Below, one piece after another: positions 1 through 9,199 of a DNA stretch of 60,504 nt. Positions within the stretch are counted from its first letter, which is position 1. Every line of letters begins with the position of its first letter. The stretch is from an uncultured Eubacteriales bacterium (GTDB lineage Bacteria; Bacillota; Clostridia; Oscillospirales; Acutalibacteraceae), in contig CAKSWC010000012.1 of NCBI GenBank assembly GCA_934511365.1, forward strand, positions 1 to 60,504, in the 5' to 3' direction. The notes under the pieces were generated by a model that had not been told where the DNA came from, did not search any database, and saw only the letters and a program-made list of their open reading frames with translations. The translations under genes and the position numbers were made by a program.

Positions 1-2
1 AT

Positions 3-167
3 GGTCATACCTCCAAGATGTTTTTTGAGGTGAATCAGGCGGTCAATTTCCGGGTGATTATTGGCGGGAATCATATCGAAACCTGTCGCAAATCATTCAA
101 AATAAGTCGTTGCGAATGGTTAGTACGCATAAAATGGCTGGCTACAAAACGGCTACAAAATTCGTAA
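3..167 (+). other. Unassigned open-frame fragment at left edge
   Basis: The third forward frame is open from the window edge to a TAA at 165-167. It begins Gly-His-Thr-Ser-Lys-Met-Phe-Phe-Glu-Val-Asn. The Gly-His-Thr-Ser start and the following Met/Phe/Glu/Val resemble the C-terminal box of tyrosine recombinases, where the nucleophilic Tyr lies nine residues after the His; here that position is Asn. It may be a decayed integrase end, or chance. A second open frame, 132-261, contains an ATG at 175 (28 codons) and is not a convincing gene. Apart from the terminator, the repeat and the gpmI terminator listed below, I see nothing else in 1-576. Confidence 0.2.
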
Positions 168-332
168 GGAACCTATGTACAGCCCGAAATACGTGGATTA
201 TTTGGACGAAAAGCGTATCGAGAGTGCATTTTATAACCCTAAATCAAAGCCCAAGACTTGAGTGGGAATAATTGCATCTGTATTTGGGCAAACCCGGGTT
301 TAATCACATAATCAAAATTTAATATTATGCAC

Positions 333-369
333 GACCTTGAGGAAATCACTTCCTTGAGGTCATTTTTTT
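333..369 (+). terminator. Rho-independent terminator
   Basis: A 12-bp stem (333-344 with 350-361, two G-U pairs) and a 5-base loop are followed by a run of seven T. It would end a plus-strand transcript entering from the left of the window. Confidence 0.7.
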
Positions 370-430
370 ACCTCGGAATGAGTAAAAATAAACCTCGGCA
401 TCGTATGGGGGTCTCGTGAGGCTCCAAAGA

Positions 431-477
431 ATCTAGATTTTAGATATTAGATATTAGATTTTAGTTTTTAGATTTTT
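431..477. repeat. Heptanucleotide tandem array (TTAGATN type)
   Basis: About six imperfect copies of a 7-bp unit, consensus TTAGATN, read on the plus strand. It is intergenic, between the left-edge terminator and the gpmI terminator. The same unit recurs, on either strand, near 23.1, 32.7, 35.8, 35.95 and 43.5 kb, with a variant near 37.55 kb. Confidence 0.75.
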
Positions 478-519
478 CGAATTGGAACAAAAGCTGCTAT
501 AATTTCCGCCTTGGCCGAT

Positions 520-553
520 AAAAAAAGGCTGCCCCGAAAAAACGTGAGCAGCC
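520..553 (-). terminator. Terminator of the pgk-tpiA-gpmI operon
   Basis: On the minus strand an 8-bp GC-rich stem (plus coordinates 546-553 with 527-534) is followed by seven U (520-526). It lies 24 bp past the gpmI stop codon. Confidence 0.75.
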
Positions 554-576
554 GCTAAAATTAAATTATTAAAGCC

Positions 577-2109
577 TTATTTCACAATGCTTACACCGGT
601 CATTTCCTTAGGCTGGGGGAGACCCATGATTTTGAGCATTGTTGGAGCAATGTCACAGAGCTTTCCGCCCTCACGAACCTCACACTTGTGGTTGACAACA
701 ACAAAGGGAACGGGGTTCGTTGTGTGCGCGGTGAAAGGCGTTCCGTCCTCCGCAATCATTTTGTCTGCATTGCCATGGTCTGCGGTGATGAGCATCACGC
801 CGCCCATCTCATAAATTGCGTCCGCAACCCTTCCAACGCACTTGTCAACCGCTTCAACGGCAGCCTTGGCAGCCTCAAAAACGCCTGTGTGGCCAACCAT
901 ATCGCAGTTTGCAAAGTTGAGGATGATTGCGTCATATTTGTTTGATTTGACCGCTTCAACAACCTTGTCTGTAACTTCATATGCGCTCATTTCCGGCTGA
1001 AGGTCATAGGTTGCAACCTTCGGCGAGGCAACAAGAATCCTGTCCTCACCCTTGAACTGCTTTTCAACGCCGCCGTTGAAGAAGAACGTGACGTGGGCAT
1101 ATTTCTCCGTCTCGGCAATTCTGAGCTGAGTGAGGCCGAGGTCTGAGATGTATTCGCCAAAGGTGTTTTTGAGCGATTCGGGCTTGAAAGCAACGTGGAC
1201 GTTCGGCATTGTTGCGTCATACTGAGTCATGCAGACATAGTAAAGCGGGAAGAAGCCGTTCTTCCTTTCAAAGCCGGAAAAGCTTTCGTCAACAAAGGTG
1301 CGGGTAATTTCCCTTGCTCTGTCCGGGCGGAAATTGAAGAAAACAACGGAGTCATTTTCTTTAACGGTTGCGTTTTCAAGGCAGACGGTCGGAAGAACAA
1401 ATTCATCCGTCAGGTGCTTTCCGTCCTCGTCAATGGTTTCATATGACTTTTTGATGGCCTCAACGGGGTCGCAGGCTTTGATACCCTCGCCGTAAACCAT
1501 TGCGGCATATGCCTTTGAAACGCGCTCCCAGCGGTTATCGCGGTCCATTGCATAGTAGCGGCCCATAACCGTTGCAACCTTTCCGACACCGATTTCATTT
1601 AGCTTTTCAATCGTTTCGGCAACATAGTCTGCGCCGGAGGCCGGGGGAACGTCACGTCCGTCAAGGAAGCAATGAACAAAAACTTTTTCAAGTCCCATTC
1701 TTTTTGCAAGCTCAACAATCGCATACATATGAGTGTTGTGGCTGTGGACGCCGCCGTCGCTCATGAGACCCATGAGATGAAGCGCAGAGCCGTTCTTTTT
1801 GCAGTTTTCCATTGCGCCAACAAGGGCTTCGTTTTGAAAGAAGTCTCCGTCCTGAATGGATTTTGTGATTCTTGTCAGCTCCTGATAAACAACACGGCCT
1901 GCGCCGATGTTGGTGTGGCCAACCTCGCTGTTGCCCATCTGGCCGTCAGGAAGGCCAACGTCCATTCCGGAAGCTCCGATATATGTCATCGGGTTTTCGC
2001 TCATAAGGCGGTCAAGATTCGGCTTGTTGGCCGCGGCAATGGCGTTGCCCTTTGTTGACGGGTTCTTTCCAAAGCCGTCCATAATGCAAAGTAAAACAGT
2101 TTTTTTCAT
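577..2109 (-). CDS. gpmI: 2,3-bisphosphoglycerate-independent phosphoglycerate mutase
   Basis: This enzyme interconverts 3- and 2-phosphoglycerate in cytoplasmic glycolysis, using two metal ions and a phosphoserine intermediate. The 510-residue product has the usual family length. It opens with the alkaline-phosphatase-fold metal motif (CIMDGFG) and carries the catalytic serine in GQMGNSEVGH. The C-terminal metal site is seen in ITADHGNAD and FTAHTTNPVP. I chose the ATG at 2109 because family proteins start at MKKTVLLCIMDG; the longer frame adds 16 unrelated residues. It is the last gene of a minus-strand glycolytic operon after pgk and tpiA. A stem-loop in the tpiA-gpmI gap may reduce its expression relative to the upstream genes. 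Confidence 0.97.
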   Translation of the reverse strand: MKKTVLLCIMDGFGKNPSTKGNAIAAANKPNLDRLMSENPMTYIGASGMDVGLPDGQMGNSEVGHTNIGAGRVVYQELTRITKSIQDGDFFQNEALVGAMENCKKNGSALHLMGLMSDGGVHSHNTHMYAIVELAKRMGLEKVFVHCFLDGRDVPPASGADYVAETIEKLNEIGVGKVATVMGRYYAMDRDNRWERVSKAYAAMVYGEGIKACDPVEAIKKSYETIDEDGKHLTDEFVLPTVCLENATVKENDSVVFFNFRPDRAREITRTFVDESFSGFERKNGFFPLYYVCMTQYDATMPNVHVAFKPESLKNTFGEYISDLGLTQLRIAETEKYAHVTFFFNGGVEKQFKGEDRILVASPKVATYDLQPEMSAYEVTDKVVEAVKSNKYDAIILNFANCDMVGHTGVFEAAKAAVEAVDKCVGRVADAIYEMGGVMLITADHGNADKMIAEDGTPFTAHTTNPVPFVVVNHKCEVREGGKLCDIAPTMLKIMGLPQPKEMTGVSIVK

Positions 2110-2145
2110 AAGTTTATCTTGCCTTTCAAAATTCAGTCTTTCAAA

Positions 2146-2169
2146 AAAGGGCTGCAAAGCAACCCCTTT
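2146..2169 (-). terminator. Hairpin between tpiA and gpmI
   Basis: On the minus strand a stem of about 10 bp with one bulge (2159-2169 with 2146-2155) and a 3-base loop is followed by several more U (plus strand A from 2143). It sits inside the operon, 15 bp past the tpiA stop, so it probably acts as a partial terminator or attenuator. Confidence 0.55.
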
Positions 2170-2184
2170 TTGTTTGTTGTTTAA

Positions 2185-2952
2185 TTATTTGCTTGCAGCC
2201 TTAACGATAACCGAGAAGTCCTGAGCCTTGAGTGACGCGCCGCCGATGAGGCCGCCGTCAACATTGACTTTTGAAACAAGCTCGTCTGCGTTCTTTGCGT
2301 TCATTGAGCCGCCGTACTGAACGGTAACGGTTTCAGCAAGGTCTGCGCCGTAAGCTTCTGCAATGGCTGCGCGAACAAAGCCGTTGCCCTCGTCCGCCTG
2401 GTCGGCCGTTGCGGTAACGCCGGTTCCGATTGCCCAAACGGGTTCATAGGCGATGATGACGTTCTTGAGCTGTTCGGGCTTAACATTGGTCAAAGCCATC
2501 TTTGTCTGGAACTTGAGGAGGGTTTCGGTGTAGCCAAGCTCTCTCTGTTCAAGAGTTTCACCAACGCAGATGATGGCCTTGAGGCCGGCGTTAAGCGCTG
2601 CAAGGGAGCGCAGGTTGACGGTCTGGTCGGTTTCACCGAAATAAGTTCTTCTTTCGCTGTGGCCAATAACAACATATTCAACGCCGGCTTCTTTGAGCAT
2701 ATCGGTTGAAACTTCACCGGTGTATGCGCCGGAAGCCTTGAAATGGACGTTTTCAGCGCCGATTTTGATGTTTGAACCCTTGGCTGCTTCAACGGCTGCC
2801 GGGATGTCGATATAGGGTACGCAGAGAACAACGTCACAGTCAGCGTCTGCAACAAGGGGCTTCATCTCGTTAATGAGAGCGGTTGTCTGCGAGGGAGTGT
2901 TGTTCATCTTCCAGTTTCCGGCAATGACTGCCTTGCGAAGTTCTTTTTTCAT
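2185..2952 (-). CDS. tpiA: Triosephosphate isomerase
   Basis: This enzyme interconverts dihydroxyacetone phosphate and glyceraldehyde 3-phosphate in glycolysis. The 255-residue TIM barrel shows all catalytic signatures: the substrate lysine in AGNWKMN, the catalytic histidine in VIGHSERR and the base glutamate in AYEPVWAIGTG, then the phosphate-binding GGS (YGGSMN) and GGASL loops. The ATG at 2952 has a good ribosome binding site (AAAGGAGT, 8 bases upstream) and gives the standard N-terminus. It lies 46 bp downstream of pgk and 75 bp upstream of gpmI on the same strand, so one transcript is likely. Confidence 0.98.
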   Translation of the reverse strand: MKKELRKAVIAGNWKMNNTPSQTTALINEMKPLVADADCDVVLCVPYIDIPAAVEAAKGSNIKIGAENVHFKASGAYTGEVSTDMLKEAGVEYVVIGHSERRTYFGETDQTVNLRSLAALNAGLKAIICVGETLEQRELGYTETLLKFQTKMALTNVKPEQLKNVIIAYEPVWAIGTGVTATADQADEGNGFVRAAIAEAYGADLAETVTVQYGGSMNAKNADELVSKVNVDGGLIGGASLKAQDFSVIVKAASK

Positions 2953-2998
2953 TTTGAATGACTCCTTTATTTTTAAAAGTGTAAATTAACAAAAAGAA

Positions 2999-4189
2999 TT
3001 ATTTATCGTTGAGAGCCGCAACACCGGGAAGCTCCTTGCCCTCAAGGAATTCAAGCGAGGCACCGCCGCCGGTTGAGATGTGGCTCATTTTGTCTGCAAA
3101 GCCAAGCTTTTCAATGGCCGCAGCGCTGTCTCCGCCGCCAATGATGGAAATTGCGTTGCTGTTTGCAATGGCGGTTGCAACGCCGATTGTGCCGTTTGCG
3201 AAGTGTTCCCACTCGGAAACGCCCATAGGTCCGTTCCAAATAACGGTTCCGGCGTCCTTAACGGCGTCTGCAAAGAGCTTTGTTGTTCTCGGTCCAATGT
3301 CAAGACCCATCCAGCCGTCGGGGATATCGTCTGAGTTAACGGTCATATATTCGGTGTCAGCTTTATATTCCTTGCCAACAACATTGTCAACGGGGATGAG
3401 GAAGTTAACATTCTTTTCCTTTGCGTCAGCCATCATCTGCTTTGCAAGGTCAATCTTATCCGTTTCGCAGATTGAGGTTCCGACCGAGTGGCCGAGAGCG
3501 GCAAAGAAAGTGTATGCCATTCCGCCGCCGACGATGAGGGTGTCAACCTTTGAAAGCAGGTTGGTGATAACGCCGATTTTATCGGAAACCTTTGCGCCGC
3601 CGAGGATTGCAACAAGGGGTCTCTTCGGATTTTCAAGCGCACCGCCGATATATTTCAGCTCCTTCTGAATGAGGAAGCCGCAAACGGCCGGAAGATAATC
3701 GGCAACGCCGGTTGTTGAGCTGTGGGCTCTGTGGGCGGAACCGAAAGCGTCATTGACATAAATCTCTGCAAGAGAAGCAAGAGCCTTTGAAAATTCGGGG
3801 TCGTTCTTGGTCTCCTCCGCGTGGAAACGGACGTTTTCAAGGAGCATTACCTCGCCGTCCTTGAGGGAGGAAGCAAGCTCTTTTGCGCTGTCTCCGATAA
3901 CGTCTTTGGCCATTTTAACGTCCTGACCAAGAAGCTCGCTGAGTCTTTTTGCAACGGGAGCAAGGGAGAATTCCGGGTTGAACTGACCCTTGGGTCTTCC
4001 GAGATGGGAGCAGAGGATAACCTTTGCGCCGTGGTCAATGAGATATTTAATGGTCGGGAGGGAAGCAACGATTCTCTTATCGCTTGTGATAACACCGTTT
4101 TCCATTTTTACGTTGAAGTCGCAGCGGACAAGGACTCTTTTGCCCTTGACGTCAATGTCCTCAACGGATTTTTTGTTCAATACGTTCAT
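2999..4189 (-). CDS. pgk: Phosphoglycerate kinase
   Basis: This enzyme transfers phosphate between 1,3-bisphosphoglycerate and ADP, an ATP-forming step of glycolysis. The 396-residue product is normal length. The N-terminal substrate-binding motif (VLVRCDFNVK) has the conserved Arg and Asp-Phe-Asn, the basic patch LCSHLGRPKG follows, and the C-terminal half carries the nucleotide-binding loop VAILGGAKVSDKI and the Gly-rich IGGGDSAAA and STGGGASLEFL segments. It is the first gene of pgk-tpiA-gpmI and is preceded by a sigma-A-type promoter. Neither gapA nor eno is next to it here, so the rest of lower glycolysis is encoded elsewhere. Confidence 0.98.
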   Translation of the reverse strand: MNVLNKKSVEDIDVKGKRVLVRCDFNVKMENGVITSDKRIVASLPTIKYLIDHGAKVILCSHLGRPKGQFNPEFSLAPVAKRLSELLGQDVKMAKDVIGDSAKELASSLKDGEVMLLENVRFHAEETKNDPEFSKALASLAEIYVNDAFGSAHRAHSSTTGVADYLPAVCGFLIQKELKYIGGALENPKRPLVAILGGAKVSDKIGVITNLLSKVDTLIVGGGMAYTFFAALGHSVGTSICETDKIDLAKQMMADAKEKNVNFLIPVDNVVGKEYKADTEYMTVNSDDIPDGWMGLDIGPRTTKLFADAVKDAGTVIWNGPMGVSEWEHFANGTIGVATAIANSNAISIIGGGDSAAAIEKLGFADKMSHISTGGGASLEFLEGKELPGVAALNDK

Positions 4190-4259
4190 TTAGGTCTTTC
4201 CTTTCGTTTTATAGATAATTTTGCTTTTAAACATAAGTAATTGTTTCCAATCAACAGAC

Positions 4260-4288
4260 ATTTTATAACAACCGGAGAATTTTTTCAA
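4260..4288 (-). promoter_or_regulatory. Sigma-A-type promoter of pgk operon
   Basis: On the minus strand, TTGAAA (plus 4283-4288) and TAAAAT (plus 4260-4265) are separated by 17 bp, about 70 bp upstream of pgk. Confidence 0.6.
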
Positions 4289-4336
4289 GCCCTAAAGCAG
4301 AAAATTTCACAAAATACGAAACAATTTTTTGTGCAA

Positions 4337-6502
4337 TTAATCGAACCAGCCCTTGAGCAGGTCGGCCATAGCGTTGTTTTTGGGCTGACTTTCCTTTTCC
4401 TGTTTTCTCATATATGAGAGAACGTCATGCTTTCCGGCGCCGTCGTTTGCTCTGCGCTTGTTGAAATCGGAAAGCTTTTCTCTGTATCCGCAGACGCAGG
4501 CAAAGATTTTTTTCTCCCCCTCGCCGCGCAGCTCAAGCTTTTTGTGGCAGTTCGGGCAGCGTGCGTTCGTGGTCTGGGTCAGTCCTTTGCGAAAGCCGCA
4601 CTCCCTGTCCTGACAGACAAGCAGCTTTCCCTTTTTTCCGTTGACCTCAAGGAGATATTTTCCGCAGACGGGGCATTTTTCCTTTGTCATGTTGTCATGC
4701 GTATACTGCGCGTTGCTTGCAATAACCGTTGAAACAAGCTCTGACGCATACTCCCTCATTTCACCGATGAACTTTTTCATGCTTGCCGTTCCGCGGCTGA
4801 TGTTTTGAAGCTGCTGTTCCCATTGAGCTGTGAGCGTTGCGCTTTTGAGATCCGGCGGAACAATTTTAATGAGTTGTTTTCCCTTTGCGGTCGGGTGAAT
4901 TTCCTTTCCGACTCTTTCAATGGAAAAATTGTCAAAAAGCTTTTCAATGATATCCGCCCTCGTCGCCGGGGTTCCGAGTCCGCTCGTGGTTTCAATAATG
5001 GCTTTGAGCTTTTTGTCCTCAATCTGCTTTGAGGGATTCTCCATTGCGGAAAGGAGGGTAGCCTCGGTGTATCGCGCCGGGGGTCTTGTTTTTCCGGTGA
5101 CAATTTTTGTGTTGAGCACCGGGAGGGTCACGCCTTCCCTCAGTTCGGGAAGAGACTGGCTTTTAATTTCCGCGTCCTCGTCCTCATCCTCGGAAGAACT
5201 TCCGTAAACCTCCCTCCAGCCGCTTTTTTTCATTGATTTTCCTTTGGCATAAAAGCTTTTTTGGCCAATGTCAAGCGTGACTTTAACCTCGTCATACTCG
5301 CACGGCTCGGAAAGGACGGCAAGAAAGCGTTTGACAACAAGGTCATAGATGTTCCGCTCGTCAAAGGTGAGCTTTGAAAAGTTTGCCGGCTGCTCGGTGG
5401 GGATGATTGCGTGGTGGTCGGTGACCTTGGCGTTGTTAACGATATACTTCACACAAAGCGGCTTGCGGTAAAGCGTCATTGCCGCCTTTTGATAAGCTCC
5501 CTGAGCTATTGCACGCAGCCTTTCCGGAATTGTTGCAACAATGTCATCCGTTATGTAGCGTGAGTCGGTTCGCGGATAGGTGAGAACCTTGTGGCGCTCA
5601 TAGAGGCTCTGCATTAAAGAGAGGGTCTGCTTTGCGGAATAGCCGAACTTTTTGTTGGCGTCGCGCTGAAGCTCCGTGAGGTCATACGCCGCCGGAGGAG
5701 CCTGCTTTTTTGCGCTTTTTTCAAGCTTTGAAACGGTGGCGTTTTTCCCCGTGAGCGATTTTTGAATTCCCTCAACAAAGGCTCGGTCGGAAAAGCGGGT
5801 GTTGTTTTTTCCGTCTCTGAATGTTGCCAAAAAGCCCTTCAAAACCGCCTGAAGCGTGAAAAAGTCCTTCGGCTTAAAGGCGAGTATTTCCTCCTCGCGC
5901 TGAACGATGAGCGCAAGGGTGGGGGTTTGAACTCTTCCGGCGGAGAGCTGCGCGTTGAAGCGGCAGGTCAGCGCCCTTGTTACATTCAGCCCAACAAGCC
6001 AGTCCGCCTCGGCTCTTGCCTGCGCGGAATAATAAAGGTTGTCATATTCCTTGGCCGGCTTAAGCTTTGAAAAGCCCTCTTTAATCGCCCTGTCTGTCTG
6101 CGAGGATATCCAAAGACGAAACGCGGGCTTTTTGAAGTGGGCTTTCATCATTATCCACCTTGCAACAAGCTCACCCTCGCGGCCTGCGTCCGTTGCAATG
6201 ATGAGGCGGTCAATGTCCGCCCTTCCCATGAGCTTTGAAACGGTGCGAAACTGCTTTGAGGTCTGCTTGATAACAACAAGCTTCATCTTTTCCGGAAGCA
6301 TGGGCAAGTCCTCAAGCCGCCAGGCCTTATATTTATCGTCATAGGCGTCCGGGTCGGCGAGGGTGACAAGGTGGCCGAGCGCCCAGGTTATAACGTATTT
6401 ATCGCCCTCAATGAAGCCGTCTGCGCTCCTTTTTGCGCCGAGGACGCGCGCAATATCACGCGCAACGGACGGCTTTTCCGCAAGGACAAGTGCTTTTGCC
6501 AT
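4337..6502 (-). CDS. topB: DNA topoisomerase III (type IA)
   Basis: A type IA topoisomerase that cuts one strand and passes another, typically decatenating replication or recombination intermediates. The 721-residue protein starts with a TOPRIM domain (ALVLAEKPSVARDIA; acidic pair in DAGREGELVARW). It continues with the catalytic core carrying the active-site tyrosine in VLTYPRTDSRYI, and the conserved TPATRADIIE segment. It ends with two zinc-ribbon-like modules (CPVCGK...CQDREC and CPNCHK...CVCGY), as in Firmicutes TopB. The start ATG has AAGGAGA upstream. It is followed 12 bp later by the M16 peptidase gene pair only in the sense of map order: topB lies downstream of that pair on the minus strand, so co-transcription with it is likely. 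Confidence 0.95.
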   Translation of the reverse strand: MAKALVLAEKPSVARDIARVLGAKRSADGFIEGDKYVITWALGHLVTLADPDAYDDKYKAWRLEDLPMLPEKMKLVVIKQTSKQFRTVSKLMGRADIDRLIIATDAGREGELVARWIMMKAHFKKPAFRLWISSQTDRAIKEGFSKLKPAKEYDNLYYSAQARAEADWLVGLNVTRALTCRFNAQLSAGRVQTPTLALIVQREEEILAFKPKDFFTLQAVLKGFLATFRDGKNNTRFSDRAFVEGIQKSLTGKNATVSKLEKSAKKQAPPAAYDLTELQRDANKKFGYSAKQTLSLMQSLYERHKVLTYPRTDSRYITDDIVATIPERLRAIAQGAYQKAAMTLYRKPLCVKYIVNNAKVTDHHAIIPTEQPANFSKLTFDERNIYDLVVKRFLAVLSEPCEYDEVKVTLDIGQKSFYAKGKSMKKSGWREVYGSSSEDEDEDAEIKSQSLPELREGVTLPVLNTKIVTGKTRPPARYTEATLLSAMENPSKQIEDKKLKAIIETTSGLGTPATRADIIEKLFDNFSIERVGKEIHPTAKGKQLIKIVPPDLKSATLTAQWEQQLQNISRGTASMKKFIGEMREYASELVSTVIASNAQYTHDNMTKEKCPVCGKYLLEVNGKKGKLLVCQDRECGFRKGLTQTTNARCPNCHKKLELRGEGEKKIFACVCGYREKLSDFNKRRANDGAGKHDVLSYMRKQEKESQPKNNAMADLLKGWFD

Positions 6503-6514
6503 AAGTTATTCTCC

Positions 6515-7783
6515 TTACCTCACCACCGAAAGGCAGCAGTTATTTTCGTCAAAATGGGTTCTGAGGGTTTCTTCAATGTCTTTCTTGGTAACGTCCTTAT
6601 ACGCCTCAAGAACGTCAAAAAGGCCAAAGCCGTTAAAATATGAGTCAATGAGGGCGTTGGCCATGTTCTCCGTCTCGTTGAAGCCGAGCACCTCGTGGCC
6701 GTATCGGCGCTTTCTGACCGTTTCAAAATCCTCGTCTGAAATTCCGCTTTCGCGGTATTTTTTAATTTCACGGATAATTTCGTCCCGAACCTTTTCCGGT
6801 TCGGAGCTTTCCCCGGTGAAGATTGGAACGGCAAAGCCGCGGCCGGTGAAGTATTCCGACCCGAACGACTGGTTGATAAGCCCCTTTTCAAGCAGCCTGC
6901 AATAAAGCGGAGAAACCTTTCCGGCAATTATGCCAAGGGCAAGGTTCACGCAGACAAGCTCCTTTGCGCTGCGCAGGGGAGAAAGGTGGCTTTCCTTGAA
7001 GCCGAGCGCGAATTTTGTTACGTCAACGCCGAGCTTTTCCTCGGTGAAACGGGTAACAACGCCCTCGTCCTCCTTTGGAATAATCTGTTCAAAGGTCACC
7101 TTTTCTTCTTTTGGAAGAACCCTGTCTGCAATTTCAAGAACTTTTTGAACGCTGACGTTTCCGGCAACGGCAAGAGCCATGTTTGAAAGGTTATAGAACG
7201 TGTTATAGCAGCTGTAAAGCAGCTTTGCGTTGATTTTTGCAATGGACTCTTTTGTTCCGGCAATGTCGATTCTGACCGGGTTTTTGCTGAAAAGGCCGCG
7301 CAGGAGGTTGAACAGTGTCTGCCAGTCCGGGTCATCCTGATACATTCTTATCTCCTGGCCAATGATTCCCTGTTCCTTTTGAACGGTCTGCTCGGTGAAA
7401 TACGGCTTTTTAACAAAGTCAAGAAGAATTTCAAGAGACTTTTCAAAATTGCTGCTGCAGGAAAAGATGTAGCAGGTGCGGTCAAAGGAGGTGAAAGCGT
7501 TGGCGTTTGCGCCGGTTTTTGCAAAAAGCTCAAAGGCGTCAAGCTCCTCGCTTTCAAAAAGCTTGTGCTCAAGGAAATGCGCAATACCCTCCGGAACGCT
7601 TGTGTAGTCCTTTTCGTTTTGGAGCTTAAAGCAGGTGTCTATTGAGCCATACTTTGTTCCGAACATTGCAAAAGCACCGGTGTATTCCGGCTTTTCCATC
7701 ACAAAAATTTTCAGTCCGCTGTCGTGGTCAATTTCATAATAGCCGTCCGAAAGCAGGTCGTTTTTAATATATTTCTTATTCAT
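6515..7783 (-). CDS. ymfH: M16 family metallopeptidase (YmfH-like, catalytic subunit)
   Basis: A pitrilysin-family zinc peptidase of 422 residues. The inverted zinc motif HFLEH lies at about residues 69-73, with the distal glutamate in the following helix (GIIGQEIRM). It matches the Firmicutes YmfH half of the YmfF/YmfH pair, in which one subunit carries the metal site and its partner does not. The start ATG at 7783 overlaps the end of the upstream partner gene and has a purine-rich GAAAGGAAA ribosome binding site, so translation is coupled. The in-frame extension to 7810 is unsupported. No signal peptide is visible, so it should be cytoplasmic. Its natural substrate is not known to me. Confidence 0.88.
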   Translation of the reverse strand: MNKKYIKNDLLSDGYYEIDHDSGLKIFVMEKPEYTGAFAMFGTKYGSIDTCFKLQNEKDYTSVPEGIAHFLEHKLFESEELDAFELFAKTGANANAFTSFDRTCYIFSCSSNFEKSLEILLDFVKKPYFTEQTVQKEQGIIGQEIRMYQDDPDWQTLFNLLRGLFSKNPVRIDIAGTKESIAKINAKLLYSCYNTFYNLSNMALAVAGNVSVQKVLEIADRVLPKEEKVTFEQIIPKEDEGVVTRFTEEKLGVDVTKFALGFKESHLSPLRSAKELVCVNLALGIIAGKVSPLYCRLLEKGLINQSFGSEYFTGRGFAVPIFTGESSEPEKVRDEIIREIKKYRESGISDEDFETVRKRRYGHEVLGFNETENMANALIDSYFNGFGLFDVLEAYKDVTKKDIEETLRTHFDENNCCLSVVR

Positions 7784-9053
7784 CTGCGCTTTCCTTTCTG
7801 CCGCTTTCAAGAATAAATACCGTGTCCTTTGTCACGCCCGAGGCCGCAACAATAATTTCCTCGCGGCTGACATTTTTGATAAGCTTTGCAATCTCCTGCG
7901 GCGTGAAAAATTCTCCAACCGAGCAAAAAGACTTGAACCAGGCGTCAATTTCGTCCGCCGCGTCCTCAACCGAACAGAGGGTGTCGCAAATTGAAAGCTT
8001 GGCCTGCCTTGCGGTTTCATCGGTGAAGTTTCCTTTTTGAACCTCGGAAAGCTCGTGGTCAATGGCGTCAAGAGCCTTTTGGGCGTTTTCTGTTTCAACT
8101 CCGCTTTGGACGGCAATGACGCCCTTTGAGTTGATGAGCGACGCGCTGCAATAATAGCAAAGGCTCATTTTTTCGCGCACATTCATGAACAGCTTTGAAA
8201 AGGTTCCGGAGCCGAAAATTGCCGTCATAACCTTAAGCGCGGCGTAATTGTCCATGCCGTATGTCATGCCTGCGCGGTATCCGATGACAAGCTTGCCCTG
8301 CTTGACGTTCTGCTTTTCTTTAACGGTGTTCACGCCGTAGCTTTCCGTAAGAAATTCCGTTGTAACGTCAATAATGCTTTTCCTTTCAAGCTTTTCAAAA
8401 TATGGCTTTACAATATCGGTGATTTCCTTTTCGCTTTTTCTTCCAATATAGTTGATTTGAATCGGGCAGGTGAAAAGGAGCTTTTTCCATTCTTCAAAAA
8501 GGCTTTTTTCGGTTGCCTTTTCAATGCCTTCCTTTGTTCCGAGCTTGTTCAAAGAGTACGCCTCGTCCTTACACATTTCCTCAAACATACGGTTGAGGGC
8601 ATAGACGCGCTTATCATCCTTTTGGCTTTCAAGCTTTTGCAAAAGCAGCCTTTTTTCGCGGTCAACATTTTCCTTTTTAAAGCCGTCCGGGGTAATGTCC
8701 GGCTCAAAAAGGCAGGAGAGAAGGAGTTTTATGCAGCTTTCCGTGATTTGTTCTTTTCCGAGGGTGAACCTGTCGTCAAGGCAGACGAGGTTGAGGCTCA
8801 AAACAAGCGCCTCGCCATACTTTGAAACGGACGGTGAAATAATTGCGCCGTAAAGCTTTGCAAGCGCGCGGTTCATTTCAAACAAAGCCGGGTGCGCCTT
8901 TGTTGTCCGCGCAAGAAGATGTATCAGAAGCGCTTTTTCGCTCGTTTCTGAATCAAGGGGAGAGACGATGTTCAAGGACATTGTTGTTGTTTTGAACCTG
9001 TCCGTTTTGTGATATCCGAGCTTTACGCCTTTGCAGATTTTGGTAACATTCAT
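7776..9053 (-). CDS. ymfF: M16-like peptidase without zinc motif (YmfF-like)
   Basis: A 425-residue M16-fold protein paired with the downstream ymfH-like gene, which it overlaps by 8 bp. It lacks the HxxEH zinc motif: where it should lie, the sequence reads LLIHLLARTTK. It keeps the family's later landmarks, such as the GSGTFSKLF and NVREKMSLCYY region, which resembles the substrate-clamping C-terminal half of active M16 enzymes. It therefore probably acts as the non-catalytic partner that forms the clamshell chamber with YmfH. The ATG at 9053 has an excellent ACAGGAGGAATC ribosome binding site. Confidence 0.86.
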   Translation of the reverse strand: MNVTKICKGVKLGYHKTDRFKTTTMSLNIVSPLDSETSEKALLIHLLARTTKAHPALFEMNRALAKLYGAIISPSVSKYGEALVLSLNLVCLDDRFTLGKEQITESCIKLLLSCLFEPDITPDGFKKENVDREKRLLLQKLESQKDDKRVYALNRMFEEMCKDEAYSLNKLGTKEGIEKATEKSLFEEWKKLLFTCPIQINYIGRKSEKEITDIVKPYFEKLERKSIIDVTTEFLTESYGVNTVKEKQNVKQGKLVIGYRAGMTYGMDNYAALKVMTAIFGSGTFSKLFMNVREKMSLCYYCSASLINSKGVIAVQSGVETENAQKALDAIDHELSEVQKGNFTDETARQAKLSICDTLCSVEDAADEIDAWFKSFCSVGEFFTPQEIAKLIKNVSREEIIVAASGVTKDTVFILESGRKESADE

Positions 9054-9148
9054 TTTTGATTCCTCCTGTTCTGAAATATTCTACCACATTGTTGAAGCAA
9101 ATACTATAGATATGCCGCAAAAAATTCCGGCGTACCCGGATAACACGC

Positions 9149-9177
9149 TTGCTTTTTTTTCTGCGTTGTGATATGCT
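9149..9177 (+). promoter_or_regulatory. Sigma-A-type promoter of the TfoX-domain gene
   Basis: TTGCTT and TATGCT separated by 17 bp, with a TG one base before the -10 element. It is divergent from the ymfF-like gene and only about 25 bp upstream of the gene at 9200. Confidence 0.5.
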
Positions 9178-9199
9178 TTCAAAAAAGGCGGTGAAAAAA

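Noticed and set aside
2109..2157. Sixteen-residue N-terminal extension of GpmI
   Set aside because: It overlaps the intergenic hairpin after tpiA, is not conserved in the family, and the ATG at 2109 has a purine-rich site.
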